This document shows, one piece after another, positions 1 through 11,933 of a DNA stretch of 64,000 nt. Every line of letters begins with the position of its first letter. Position 1 is the stretch's first letter. The DNA comes from Acanthochromis polyacanthus. Taxonomy: Eukaryota > Chordata > Actinopteri > Pomacentridae. The notes beneath the pieces are model-generated. The model was given only the letters and a program-made list of their open reading frames with translations. It was not told the DNA's origin and did no database searches. The stretch covers positions 30,046,373 through 30,110,372 of the forward strand of contig NC_067114.1 of NCBI RefSeq assembly GCF_021347895.1, in the 5' to 3' direction. The translations under genes were made by a program, and so were the position numbers.

Positions 1-520
1 TGGAGGAAACACACACTTCTACAGATATAAACACACTGTATTCACAACAAAACTATTATAATCATCATACATGTTGTAACTTAGGCAGACCACTAATGTC
101 ACATGTACAGAAGCTAACAGACTGTCCTCTCTGACCTCGTCATCAGCGACTCGTGTATCAGCTGATTGGCTACCAACTGGATGGTAACAGCCTATCATAT
201 TCGCAGATGATAAGAAGCCTGATAATTACGAGGCCTGGGCAATAAATCCAGAGTGAAGTGGAACAGTGCATCGATAGCAATAAGAAAATTGTTCAATGGA
301 ATGTTAGATAGTTTCACTTAAAACCATTAGATGCAAACAGCCTTGAACGTACGTACGGAAAACATAAAGTCGGGTTGTAGGAAGAAACCCCAAGTGTGTT
401 TCCACCCTGACTCATAACGGCCAATCATAGTCTTTATAATGGAGCTCTTTGCCCTCCATGACTTCTGTCTATTAAGGAGCATAAGCCTGCATCCATGAAC
501 CCAGACCTCCCATGACTGTA
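1..520. other. unique sequence, no gene seen
   Basis: I find no splice-bounded exon, repeat signature or RNA gene in this stretch. An open frame on the minus strand enters it from the adjacent minisatellite, but its residues outside the repeat show no family resemblance. Confidence 0.5.
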
Positions 521-880
521 ACCAATGGGGGCCAATGGGGGCCAATGGGGGCCAATGGGGATCAATGGGGACCAGTAGGGACCAGTAGGGACCAGTGGGA
601 ACCAATGAGAACCAGCGGAGACCAATGGGGCCAATGGGAGCCAATGAGGACCAATGGGAACCAGTAGGGACCAGTGGGGACCAATGAGAACCAGCGGGGA
701 CCAATGGGAACCTGAGGGAACCAGTGGGATGCAATGGGGACCAATGTGGACCAATGGGGACCAATGAGAACCAGCAGGGGCCAATGGAGACCAATGAGGA
801 CCAATGAGGACCAATGAGGACCAATGGGGACCAATGGGGACCAATGAGGACCAATGGGGACCAATGGGGACCAATAGTTG
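521..880. repeat. 10-bp minisatellite, about 36 units
   Basis: The tract is built from a 10-base unit close to GGACCAATGG, repeated head to tail about 36 times with point variation (GGGA, GGGC, GAGA variants, CAGT for CAAT). Because the period is 10, all three minus-strand frames stay open over most of it and give a repeating Ile-Gly-Pro-His-Trp-Ser-Pro-Leu pattern. This is a consequence of the period, not evidence of a gene. It directly abuts a LINE-type 3' tail on its right, so the array may lie within or beside an old retroelement insertion. Confidence 0.9.
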
Positions 881-900
881 CCAAAAGTTGCTTGTTTTTA

Positions 901-975
901 ACTGTTGTAAAGCACTTTGTGTTGCATTCTAACTCTATGAAAAGTGCTATATAAATAAAGTTTGATTGATTGATT
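901..975 (+). mobile_element. L2-type LINE or L2-mobilised SINE 3' tail
   Basis: The block carries the layout of teleost L2 3' ends: TGTAAAGCACTTTG, a short spacer, then AAAAGTGCTATATAAATAAAG, closing with a (TTGA)n-like run at about 960-975. No reverse-transcriptase coding sequence lies upstream, which instead is a minisatellite, so this is a 5'-truncated copy or a SINE tail. Naming rests on recalled teleost L2 tails; the motif order is visible directly. Confidence 0.7.
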
Positions 976-2411
976 AAAGTTTGAAATGTGGATTCCCGAT
1001 CAGAAACCCCTTACTCTGGGCCTTACTTCCAACCAGATGACCCAATCACCCCCATCACCTCCACCTACTCCAACAAACAGCAGCTGTACCTCTTGTGCTT
1101 TTATGCTAAATTTTTGCCAAGGGAACCCTAATGACTAGCAAAGTAGCCTAATGCTAACCATCATCGTCATCATCATCTCTCATTATTGGTGATGCAGGCA
1201 GTCAGCCCATTGTTTGCTTCTGCTTACCGCAAGTTCAAACCTTCGCCCTCATCTCCCTCCTCTCCTTGCTGTGCTGGGAACCGCCATCATCAGGATCCAG
1301 CAGCAGACATGTCAGGCAGATTAGCATCATCGCAGCTCTCCTGCATTTTGCCTTTGTGTTTTTTTGTGCTCTTTGATGAAGGCTCTGGTCCCACAGTGGG
1401 AGGGGTTTAAAGATGCGATTAGACCAGCCCTGTGTCAATTAGGAAAGAAATTAATGGGCCAATGAAGCTGCTTTATGGGCCGGTCAGATGGAGAAGAAAA
1501 AAAAAGAAAGTTGTGTTGTCTCATTGGGGAGAAATATCTGTATGTGGCAGCTACAGTGGAGGTTAGGGAGAGATTATTTTTATGACGAGTAAAAAATGCG
1601 GTTAGGCTAAAGCAGTTGTAATTAGTTTATTTTTTATTTTTATGTATATTTTTTGGCCCATACTGGGGCATTGAAACAAGCTATAAACACAATGTGGACA
1701 TAAAGTTAGCATGACTGATGGGTTCAGTTTTTATTTCCATCAACTCCTCCTATCTGATATTCACTGTCTAGCTGCCAATGTTGTCTGAATCTAGCATCAG
1801 ATATGACGGTAATATTAATCCTCTCAACTAAATATCAGCAATAAGAAGCACATTTTGCAAAATATTAAACTATTTCTTTAATATAGCTCGTTAATAGCAG
1901 AATATGAATTCCCATTTAGAAGCATAGCGTGTCTTGTTTCCTTTTTAAATCAACAGAATTTATCTATACAAAATGAGAGGTTGGTTAATTTGATTGTTGG
2001 TGAGAACTGGTCATTACTTGGTCTCAGTATACGAATGCACTGAAGGTTAGAAAGACATGCACAGTTGAAAACTTTCTTGCAAACTATCTCCATATTCAGT
2101 GTAAACACACTCCATTCCTGTCTGCCTGAGGAGCCCAGTTCTAGTCTCAGGTCACCAGTCTTATTCTATTTAGAAGCAAATTAAATCTGAATTTTTTGGC
2201 CCAGTGGAGCATCCAATCCAAAAGCTGCAGAGTTAAAAAGTGTGCTGTACTTTCTGCTGAGTCACCGCAGGAAAGAGACTCATTCCAGTCAACCTCGTCT
2301 GAATAGACAAAAAGAGAAATATAGCATATGACACCAGTTTAGCGCAAGGTTTTGCATACTTTATACCAAAGAGATGTACCATGTTAATCTGGGGCTTCTG
2401 AGGATCTAAAA
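976..2411. other. unique intergenic or intronic sequence
   Basis: Nothing beyond short A- or T-rich runs (for example about 1495-1510 and 1625-1655) is supported. Short open frames on both strands near 1186-1438 overlap each other and show no conserved motif. Confidence 0.5.
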
Positions 2412-2975
2412 CAGGAGAATCAAACTCATTTTACTTCAGGTTCCACATTCAGTCCAGTCCAGTGGGCCGGACCAGTAAAATCCCAGCATAACAACCTATA
2501 AATAACCACAACTCCACGTTTTTCCTTTTACTGCAGAAAAATACATTCTGAAAATGTTCAGATTTAAAATTAGACAAAAAATAACAAAAATAAGGCAAAA
2601 TATTACAAAAATAAGCTGCAAAATGACAAAAATGAGACAAAAAACAACAAAAAAGAGACAAACGACACAAATGAGACAAAGAAAACACAAAACAACAAAT
2701 AACAGACACAAAATGAAAAAACTAAGACATGAAACACAAGCAAGACAAAAAGAAACACACAAAGAAACAATGACAAACAACAAAAAGTAAAGACAAAGAA
2801 CAATGAACAATCTAGTATTTCACTTTCTGATCAGAACAATTTGTCATGGTCTAGAAATTATTTTAAATTTATAGTTTTACTAATTTACAATCTGCAGTTA
2901 ATGTCTTCTCTGTAATTTTTACACTTTCAGGGCCGGATTGGACCCTCTGGAGGACCGCTTCTGGTTCTGCTTCCC
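2412..2975 (-). mobile_element. hAT-like non-autonomous element, copy A
   Basis: The left edge reads CAGGAGAATCAAACTCATTT and is followed by GGGCCGGACCAGTAAAAT, a signature shared in reverse complement with the right ends of the copies at 23.0, 24.4 and 61.8 kb. The right part (about 2860-2965) is nearly the reverse complement of the left part of the complete copy at 24412-25315. The interior is a run of GACAAAA-like words on this strand. The right terminus looks shortened and I see no convincing target duplication. Orientation is given relative to the complete copy. It encodes no transposase. Confidence 0.7.
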
Positions 2976-4432
2976 CTAGTTTCCACTCTTTGTGCTAAGC
3001 TAAGCTAAGCTAACACCCTGCTAGCTGTAGCTTCATATCCGTCGTACAGATTTGATAGTAGTAGGTTCTAGTCTAACTGTGGAAGAAGAAGGTGAATAAG
3101 AGCAGGATGTGGACCTGCTCCTTTAGAGGCTCCTATCAGACAGTTCCAGTTGACTCGGCTCTGTAAATCCCCCTCCTGGACTCGCTTTGTGTGTGTTGTA
3201 AATCTCTCTGTGGTGAATTTACAGCCCTCCATTCACACATTTAGCTCCACTACTGTAGAGCGCACGGCCGACTCGCAGCTGTCTGGGTGTGCGTGTGTGT
3301 GCGTGCATGTTTGTGTTTATGTGTGTGTTCTCAAGGTGAAACTCAGCAGGACGCTCTGTGTAACAATTAAATCACTGGGTTTCCATGGCGACAACTCACA
3401 CTAGTGAGAGAGAGAGAGGGCGAGCAAGTTAGATGGGAAGTTAAAGTTGGGACTCGCTCTCCTCCTCTAATAACAAAGGCGGCAGCATCAGCTCATAAAT
3501 ATCTCTGAGTGTGTGTGTGTGTGTTTATGCAAAGTGTGCGTGGAAAGCATGAAGCTGCAAGCTGCTTGTTTTGGTGTGTTGGTGTGTGTGCGGTGGCAGC
3601 AGATGTTGGACCTCTTAGACAGATTATTCCACAGAGGATGAGAGAGTATATGGGATAAAAAAGGGTTTATAATGTAATGGAGATGGTGGAGAACACCTGA
3701 AGGAATGGAGATTGAAAACCTCATTAACTTTGATGAATATCCAAAAATCGGCACCACTTACAAAATACAGAGCGAACACCCATGAGTGGAGTGAAAAATA
3801 GGCCTGGAAGAGGTTTTCTAACTTGTGATTGAGCTTTCATTATGATCCTGGACTTTAAACTAATACTAGTGAGGAATAGCAGCACATTTTACCGTTCTTT
3901 ACACCTCTCTTTTGTTTGTTTCTCCGAAATTTGTGGGAGTTTTTGAAAATCTGTGGATTATATCTTTAAATTTTACCTTTTAAATAGATCTATCTACTGC
4001 AGTTTTGACTCTGCTCTTTCAATTTGATATGCACTGATCTCTGAAATCAGAGCCAGTATACGGAGGCGGAAAAAGTTTTCAGACTTCTACATTTTTGAAA
4101 CATTGCATTAAGAATCATTCAATCTTCAAGTGTAATTTATTTGAGTCCAATCACAGCTTAATATTAAACACATCCTTAAAAAGAAAAAGCCATTCAAAAC
4201 CAAAAATTGATTGGTTCCACAAAAATAAGAAATTCTGAGTTGTCGGTCATTTTGGTAGAATTTGTGAGTTTTTCTTGTAAACTATAAACAAAAATAGTAT
4301 TATTTGTATGTGTTTGTGTCTGTCTAATGCAGCCCCACCCGTAGAAACACAGAAAAGATTTTTCCACAAATATTTCATGATAATAAGATTGCGTTAACTT
4401 TTTTAGGGTGTTCCACCACTTTATGTACCTCT
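2976..4432. other. mixed unique sequence with short simple repeats
   Basis: The stretch holds a short GCTAA pentamer run (2993-3013), a degenerate TG tract (about 3282-3330), a GA tract (about 3404-3420) and a (GT)n tract (3507-3524). An X-box-like site centred on CCATGG lies at 3379-3392. The last 400 bases (about 4040-4430) have the AT-rich look of a decayed DNA transposon, but I could not find matching inverted termini. Confidence 0.5.
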
Positions 4433-4898
4433 TTAAACCTCCTATTGTCCTCATTTGCAGGCACTAAAAAATGTTGTTTCCTTGCCTGAAAAAAATCTAA
4501 AAATTCTGCAAAATATTCCGAAATTTCTGAAATTTGCAAAACCTTCCGGAAGAAAATTCATATAATTCCTTAAAAGTTTCTCTAAAAAGTTTTATTTAAA
4601 AAAATCCCCCAAATTTGGCCAGAAAATTCTTGTAAATATTTTCAAAAAATGAGAAAAAATCTTCCAAAGAAATCCTAAAAATATCTAAAGTGATTACATA
4701 TACATCAGCAAAATTTCTTTTTTCTTTTCTTTCTTTTTTAATAAAAAGTACATTTTTTTAACATTTCTTTTTTTTCGCCAAAAAATATTCAAATATTTCC
4801 CGAAAATGTGTAAATTTTTATTGTAAAAATATGCTTTTTGTCCACATTGTCAAACTTTAAATGGGTCAGTTTGACCCTCAGGGCGACATGAGAGTTAA
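4433..4898 (+). mobile_element. piggyBac-like MITE, copy 1
   Basis: The element is flanked on both sides by TTAA (4433-4436 and 4895-4898). Its left end reads ACCTCCTATTGTCC and its right end, reverse complemented, CTCTCATGTCGCCC, the inverted termini of this family. The body is AT-rich and non-coding; near the right end is GGGTCAGTTTGACCC, a small inverted repeat typical of the family. It aligns with copies at 20129-20512, 28223-29049 and 52048-52424. TTAA duplications and CCCT termini are hallmarks of piggyBac; movement would have depended on a transposase supplied elsewhere. Confidence 0.75.
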
Positions 4899-4959
4899 AC
4901 CTCGTTAAAATGTGTTAAACTACTCTGTATGCTCTTACGCTATCCTAAACTTCTCACAG

Positions 4960-5260
4960 CTGAACAAAAAACAAACCAAAACCAAACATGACCCCTAACT
5001 TGCGCTCCTGAACGTGCTCCAGCCTCACATTCACCCCGGCGGGGCGGCTGAGGTGGGGACGGGGTAGGAGTGCTGAATGGGGGTGAGGAGCAGACTTCCA
5101 TGTCACCGAGGTTACGGAGCGGTCACGCGCTACCTGTCGTCATGACGACGGCTGCTCCAGGAGACAGGAAGTAAACAACAGGATCTGATCAGTCTGTTGG
5201 TGCTCTATTCAACGCCGTCGCTGACTTTATAAGCGACAGTAAGAAGCAAACGGGCGATGA
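4960..5260 (+). promoter_or_regulatory. candidate CpG-richer core-promoter patch
   Basis: Against an AT-rich background this block is richer in G, C and CpG. It contains a GC box (GGCGGGGCGG, about 5038-5047), a perfect 14-base palindrome GTCGTCATGACGAC at 5136-5149 with CRE-like halves, and a TATA-like box TTTATAAG at 5226-5233. The order GC box then TATA box would fit a plus-strand start near 5255. No coding exon is recognisable downstream, so this could equally be a chance patch or a conserved non-coding element. Confidence 0.25.
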
Positions 5261-5604
5261 TCCTCCACACCTCCAGTAAAAATGTAAAACCAGCCCTGAT
5301 ACTGGAGTCTCTGGGAGCACTTTCTCATTTCTGGCTGCTTTTTCTCACTCTTTGACCTCTTGACCTCTTCCCATCTTCTTGCCGTCACTTCCAGGGTGAG
5401 GTGGAGGTCACGCTGCATGAGACTCTGTGGATGAGGGTTCACAGCATTTAGAAAGAGAAATTCACTTACAGGAAATAAAGGAACAACATATAATAAAGTA
5501 CAAATTAATGCAAAACCACCTCTGACTCGCAGCCCATCATAAAACAACAGTGCTTAGAAATTAGAGCTTAAAAATGAAACAGGAAAATTATAGATATATA
5601 TATA

Positions 5605-5690
5605 TAATTTATTTACTTGACCTTTATTTTAGCAGGTAAAAATGTTTGAGAACCAGTTTTCATTTCCAAACATGACCTGGCTGAGAGGCA
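5605..5690 (-). mobile_element. LINE (Rex1/CR1-like) 3' tail, minus strand
   Basis: Read on the minus strand the block gives CAGGTCATGTTTGGAAATG, then AACTGGTTCTCAAAC, then ACCTGCTAAAATAAAGGTCA, and ends in an AT-rich tail. This reproduces the common teleost LINE terminus (TGAGAACTGGTTCTCAA... CCTGGTTAAATAAAGGT). No open reading frame remains, so it is a heavily 5'-truncated insertion. Clade assignment is by recall. Confidence 0.6.
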
Positions 5691-5863
5691 CCAGCAGGAA
5701 CAAACTCATGATGTAAACTACAGACGCAAATAGACACAGAAATATAACATAGAACAAAAGTAAGCAAGTAAGAAGCATGGGAACTTATCCATGTGAGTGA
5801 AAAAGATGTGCATGAGGTGTAGAAAGTATGTATGTAAAGTCCAAAGTGACTTTATTTAAGCTA

Positions 5864-6077
5864 CAGTCAAGCCCAAAATTTAAATTATTATTTTTGAGTT
5901 AAAGTTATTTTTATTCAAGCAGCAAAGTATTTCTTTTTAATGGAAATGACACAGGTGTTTCCTAAATATAAGATGATGTACAAGAGGCATCACTGTGGGA
6001 AAAATAATATCTCAGCTTTTATTTACATTTAAAGTAACTTTAAGTTAAAATTAGCTGAATAATTTTGGGCTCGACTG
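5864..6077. mobile_element. Tc1-family MITE with TA target duplication
   Basis: The 214-bp element starts CAGTCAAGCCCAAAATT and ends AATTTTGGGCTCGACTG, nearly perfect inverted termini, with TA directly outside both ends (5862-5863 and 6078-6079), as expected for Tc1/mariner insertion. The internal sequence resembles the terminal region of a known fish Tc1 family (AAATGACACAGGTGT, GATGTACAAGAGGCATCA) but the transposase gene is absent, so this is an internal-deletion derivative. Confidence 0.85.
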
Positions 6078-9049
6078 TATATAATCTATTGTAGTTTTTT
6101 ACACAGACACACGTGTATTTATTTTTTTAACAGCTAATCCCACTAAATGTAATTACCAATCAGCATTTAACCCCCACAAATATATATTCAATGCGATACA
6201 ATAGATCCATCCAGATGAATCCAGTAATCACATCTGTTGATGACTGCTGACCACTAGCTCTCCTGTCTGAACTCTTTACCTCCTGACCTCTGCCCTCTTG
6301 CCCTCTTGCCCCGGCCCTGCCCTGCAGCAGGGTAACCTTGAGTCTGCAGCCTGCCGCCTCACTTAGACTCTCTGCTGGGAGTAAAGAACCTTCAGAGGAT
6401 CCATTTTTTTACTCCCTAAACCCCAATCAGGACCTTTCTTTCTCCACATCTGCTGCTGCACTGCGCCACCGTTAGCGCTGGAGAAGACGCTGGTGTGTGT
6501 GATCGATCTGAATGACGCCGCTAAGTGTTCTTCCTCCATCAGTCAGGTGTTTTTTCTGTCGTCACGCGCTCGGTGAAGGACTGAACAAGGTCGGTTCTCT
6601 GCATGGAAAGCTCAGAAACACTGCAAACAGTCACGTGCGGCCTCGAAGCGAGGGCTGGCCACCTGTCTCCTGCAGGATCCCTGATACTCTCCAGTGACGT
6701 GTAATGGCTTTAGACTCCAGGAGAGTCATTTCCAAAAGACTAAGATCTTTTCTGATTGCTCCAAATGTTTTATAGATCAGACACACAAGGCACAAAATGA
6801 TAGAAATGTTGTGTCCATCAGGGCCCAGATTCAGCTGCACTGCTGAACAACTGGTTCTCAAACTGGAGTTCTGGTTCCTAAAGGTGTCCAGATATAAGTC
6901 TGATGGGTCAGTGATCTAAAGAGGTTGATCAGAAATGACTAAAAAATGCAAAACTAGAAATAAATCATTTATTTCTTTTGCTCTCTTTTATTGATTTATT
7001 TTGAAATACTTCATAAGTAGCGTCTCTGTCATCTGTCTCAAGTCAAAGGATGAATTTCTGGCTCTATAATCATCAGATCTGACAAATATATCATCTATCT
7101 CTGTTTACTGGAAGGATTTTGTGACGTCATAAATCGTGTTGGTGTCTGCAGGTTTTCAGAGCTAGACAACATCTACAGTCATAAGTTCAGTATTTTTCAA
7201 TTCGGAAGAGAAAGTAAATTTGACATGAAGAGTTTTTAACCTGTTAACTGAAATTCTACTTACAAAAAAATCACATAAATTATCATTGAAAGCAGAGTAT
7301 GTTTGTGTAAAGCATTAATTTCTGGGTGAGATGTTTTAGTTTACCTGTGATAACATGAAATATGAATAAGACGCAGCGCTCCACTGGTTCTGTGATCTTT
7401 ATCCTTGTGCATGCTGTCATTTATTCTGACTCAGTTCTACGCCCTGCTGCCACAAACATTCACAAGAATCACAAATGTGGAATAATCCGCATCTGAAAAC
7501 AGAAAAAAGAAGCTATAGATGTAGTTAGATGTAGGCCTTATTCACACGGTTCACTTGGATTTTTTTCATGGCTATTATTAGTGTAGCTCAAATGAAATAA
7601 AATAACAACCTTTTCTACTGAATAATATTTGATTATTGTATTCCTGTATAGTTTAAATGCAGGCTAATTTCTACGTGTCAGATATAGACTGACATTCTTG
7701 TATAAAAAGAGTCCAAACACACTAAGAGAGCTGAATATGCAGGGATCTGTAACAGCGGTCAATCCATAAACTCCTCGCATAGACCAACACCACAACTACC
7801 AAAACAGTCATGGTTACGTCAACATTACAGGTACATTTATCATCTAAACACAAGACAAACTGACCACAGCCTTGTAGCATGTCCACATTTAACAGCTTCT
7901 GGACTAAAATCAAACTTTATCACTGAGTCTGCGTTTCAAATGCAGCTTGTACAGGAAGTTTTAAAGATAAAATGTCAGGAAAATTCAGTACAATTTAAAA
8001 TGTTGGTCATTTCTCTGAATGCATTCCATAACACAGCAGTATATATACGTATGTACAAACAGATCTAAGAATCAGTCTAAGCTGCACTTCTGCTGTCAAA
8101 CAGCAGGTGTCGCTGTGCTGCCAGTTCAGTAGTGACAGAAAGCAGGTGATAAAGGTGTGAGTGTCTGCTGAGGTTTGTGTGTTTGAGCAGGTGTCCATCA
8201 TGTGCTGTTTATCTTGGGCTTTTTGTGTCCATTTTGCTCAGATTTGTTCCACAGGATCTCATTCTTTCTCTTTCTCTTTCTTCTGTTTGTGTTTAATTAG
8301 GACCAGAAAACACCAAACATCCTGGTGTGTTCAGAACCGCATGCTATGCTCAAAACTTTTGATTTAGCACTCTGGCAGTAAAACACTAAACTGTAGGAGA
8401 GACGAGAGACGGAGACAGACAGAGGAAGGGAGAAAACTTTAATTAGTGAGTATTGTGGAGAGAGGAGGAGGTTCCTCCTTAACGAGGTCTCATCCAGTGA
8501 TGAATGTGTGAGAGGGCCTCTGAAATATTGATGAGAGCGTAATGAAGCAGAGCAGACAGACTCCATCTAAATGCTGAGGACCGAAAGAAAGAACGGCTCA
8601 GACAGACAGAGAGAGGACTGTAAAGTGTGAGCAGCTGATCTCTGACCTTCTACTGGTGAGAAAATACAGGAAAAGTCCAAAAGTACCTGAAGAATGCAAC
8701 TGGACAAAGATAATTAATCATCAGTGGACTTTCTGATGCTCATCTGGAGCTAAGCAGACTCAGCAAAGTGGTTCAGATCTAGGAGTTATACCTGGTGAGA
8801 TGTTTGATCCTGGTTCTACCATGTGGGTGTCTGGAACAGAAAACCTTCTGATCAGATGTCCACCTCAGCTACAATGTTCAAAAAATAAGGGGACACTTTA
8901 ATCACATATCAGGTCTGAAGAAATGATTCAAGTTGAAAAACTTCATTGGTAAAAGCTGTGAAATTTGTATATATGTAAGAACGGACGGTGGAATCCAAAA
9001 CTATTAACCCACAAGAGGGTTATTACATTTCTATATTCCTGTTAGTCAA
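6078..9049. other. unique sequence, no gene supported
   Basis: A mildly CpG-richer patch lies at about 6440-6670 with a short open frame, but it lacks splice context and family resemblance. A pyrimidine-rich TTTC-like run occurs around 8260-8285. The stretch 8440-8560 contains homeobox-like ATTA/TAAT words and could be a conserved non-coding element, which cannot be judged without alignments. Confidence 0.45.
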
Positions 9050-9430
9050 AGGATAGAGTTCAGAATCTGACTCTTCATCTACAAAACACTGAAAGTTCTT
9101 GGACCAGAATCCATCGTAGACTTTTACCTCCATATGAAGCATCCAGAGCCCTCAGGTCATCAGGGACAGGTTTACTGTCAGTTCCCAGAACCAGAACCAG
9201 AACCAGTGAAGCAGCATTCAGCTCTGATGCTCTTCACCTGTGGAACAAACTTCCTGAACAGCTGAGATCTGCTCAGACTGTCTGCTCTTTAAATAAGACC
9301 TGAAAACCAGATAGTTTACTGCATCTTTCTCTGACACGCTCAGTCTGTTTTTCTGGACTTTGAATTGAACTATTTAAGTAACGTTTAACTGGAATAAACT
9401 GAACTGGGAATTGAAGTCAACTAAAAGGTT
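9050..9430 (+). pseudogene. L2-clade LINE ORF2 C-terminal remnant
   Basis: The plus-strand translation falls in two frames that match the end of L2-type reverse transcriptase proteins. The first part reads RIEFRI, stop, LFIYKTLKVLGP; after a frameshift near 9120-9140 the second reads SRALRSSGTGLLSVPRTRT and then LHLWNKLPEQLRSAQTV. The family pattern PSRSLRSS...LLSVPR...FS..AP.LWNSLPE.LR is recognisable. The insertion is 5'-truncated, with an in-frame stop and a frameshift, so it is inactive. An AT-rich 3' trailer extends to about 9430. Confidence 0.8.
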
Positions 9431-11919
9431 CTGGTTGAGGTGAGGTCAGAGACATGTTCCTACCAAGTTCTTCATAGGTTTGGATTTGAACTGTGGTGTG
9501 GACATTCTGTTCACACAAAGCTGAAAGGACGCTATTTTCTGACATGCTTTTATAGGGAAACTGGATTTAATACAAAATTTGGACATTAACAGACCACAGA
9601 CATGGAGGAGTTAGTTTGGTTGGTAGGTTGGTCAGAAAGACATTCAATGAGGTTACTTCCATTTTTACCGTGACTTTACTCTTCATCTAAAGTCTTTTAC
9701 AGTTTGAATCAAAAGAAAACTCTTGTATAGGTTACTGTTGAAACCATCGAGTGGAATTTAGAGTTCGATATGTGGACAAGTAGAGCCGGGTATCAATAAC
9801 TACTAAAACTGTGATCAGCTGACAGCACAGTCATCCTCCACGTGTTGTTTCTATCTTGTGATGTGACGCTGAGGCTGATCGTATGGAATTAAGGAGCTAA
9901 TAGGATCATCTGGGCAGCAGCCAAACAGTACATCCATGTGATTATGATTATTATAATCTGATTATACTGTGATGTTTCTGGTAGTGAGCAACATGAAGTA
10001 CAAATCCAAACACATGTATTTAAATCTGACGGTTTCTTTACATTAATTCAGTTATTTAGGTGAACTCTTGTCTGAGAAAGTGACATTTAAGGTAATTTAG
10101 TCTAAAAGTAACCAAATGTAAGACATTTACATTAAGTTAATCAGCCGAAATGTTGTAAATTATTACTTTTTACTCAGTTTTCCCTTCAGAATGCAAACAA
10201 AGTGAATCCTACATTAACATTTGTAAACCTCCTAAACATGACTTTATGCATCGGTGTCCAGAGGCTCGTAGCCTCACCATCCATCCATGTTCACCAGTCA
10301 GCAGCCGCTGTTAAGTACACGACTTCACAATCCACCAGTGGGGCAGTAATGGCATCAGTTATTACCTCACAAACACGACCTCGGGATTTTAGAGACGCCA
10401 GAGTCATGACTCTGTTTAGCCCACCCCACCCTTCTGTCTGTCTCTGCTTTGGTTTGCATTTTTAAATATCTTATACAGTTTTAAACTAATTAACTGTGAA
10501 TTAACTGGTCTAACCTGAATGGACATGTTGTTTTGATTATTACAAATGACTGTGAATGAATGCATTAATTTATTGCCTTAGAAATAAATATGCCGAGTCA
10601 AAAATCCAAGAATCGGATAATAAAAAAGTACTATATTGCATATTTTAAATCAAATTCCCTTCCCTTTTAAACAGTGGTTTACATGTGTATTTATGAATTA
10701 TTATAGAAATGCATTTATGTACAGTTTTAAAATATTTCCTGGTAGATTTTACACACAAGAGAAAAAAAAATACCGACTAGTTATAGATAAAAATAAAGAA
10801 CTTAAGCTCATTCTCTCCACCGAGGACTATATTAAATGTTAATGCATCATAATGAAGATCCATTAATTTTTAGAGCTGCATCTTCGGCTAAACTGTTAAT
10901 TATTTCTTCTGATGATTGAATCAACTCTGAGATGTGAAAACAGAATATTTGCATTTTTAAATTCCCTTTTTGTCTGAGCAACAGACCAAAACCCAAAACA
11001 TATTCACTTTATAATTTATATAAAAAAATTCTAATTTATATGTTCATTTTTATGTATTTTAAGACAAGAAAAGTCCACATATAAGAAGCTGAAGCCATCT
11101 AATATTTGGAATCGTTGCTTGAAAAACAACTTGAATCACTGACAGGTTTTCAAAATAATTACAAATAAATTTCCTGCTGATCGGCTTATTGATGATTAAT
11201 TATTATAGCTCTAAATAGAAGGACCATTTGGCTGTTTAATGAATATTACATTTGTCTCTGTTTTTTCTTGTAAATGCAGGATGTTTAAATTAAATTAACT
11301 ATTTTTAAATTGTACTATTTTTTTTGTTTTTTCCCCCTTTTTTTTCTTTCTTCAGTATCACAATAAAAAAAGCATTTTTGCGTTGAAATGAAACATATTT
11401 ATTCTGCTTTCAACCATGCATAGAATTCTGTATTATGATTCTGAAAAAAAACAATTTATATTTTATTATTCTGAAATCTTTTTTCATATTCCATCCATGT
11501 AAAATAATCATCATTTGGCATAAAAATAGCACGGATAACTGCAGGGAGGAGAAAATCTGCAGTATTGATTACCTTTTCACCTTTAATGCAGTCAAACGCA
11601 CAGAATATTGTGACATAAAAAAAACCTGAATATTATCCAGTAAAATCTTTAAGAAGTTGTAAACTATTTGCTTTGTTCTCAGCTGAAATGCTACCAGGTC
11701 TAAAACACGTCTTCTTTTTGGTTTGAAGCTGTGTGTTTCTTCTGCTCGGTGGAAAATAAAATCGGATATAAAACCAGCAATAATAGGAGCATTCTGTCCT
11801 CTCTGGTCTCCTCTAACCTCTCAGACTGGTTGCTGTTTGCTGCTGAAGTGTCTCTGGGTCAGAAATCAGCTGATCGGCTGCAGATCAAAGACAGGAAGAA
11901 GAACTTTTACTGTTTTCAA
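9431..11919. other. AT-rich unique sequence
   Basis: No gene or repeat family is supported. The block 10450-11700 is strongly AT-rich with A and T runs (for example about 11310-11350). Open frames here are short and lack family resemblance. Confidence 0.45.
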
Positions 11920-11933
11920 CCAGCAGGTGGCGC
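11920..11933 (+). promoter_or_regulatory. CTCF core motif candidate (14/14)
   Basis: The sequence CCAGCAGGTGGCGC matches the CTCF core consensus CCASYAGRKGGCRS at every position. It lies in otherwise unique sequence. CTCF is a zinc-finger DNA-binding protein that anchors chromatin loops and insulators in vertebrates; whether this site is occupied cannot be told from sequence. Confidence 0.5.

Noticed and set aside
327..884. 185-codon minus-strand frame with repeated Gly-Pro-His-Trp-Ser-Pro-Leu
   Set aside because: It is the translation of a 10-bp minisatellite, which stays open in all three minus-strand frames; no start context, splice site or flanking domain supports a gene.
4040..4430. Tc1-like MITE suggested by GGCGGAAAAAGTTTTCAGAC and a GTTCCACCACTTTATGTA end
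   Set aside because: The supposed inverted ends match too poorly and TA flanks are ambiguous.
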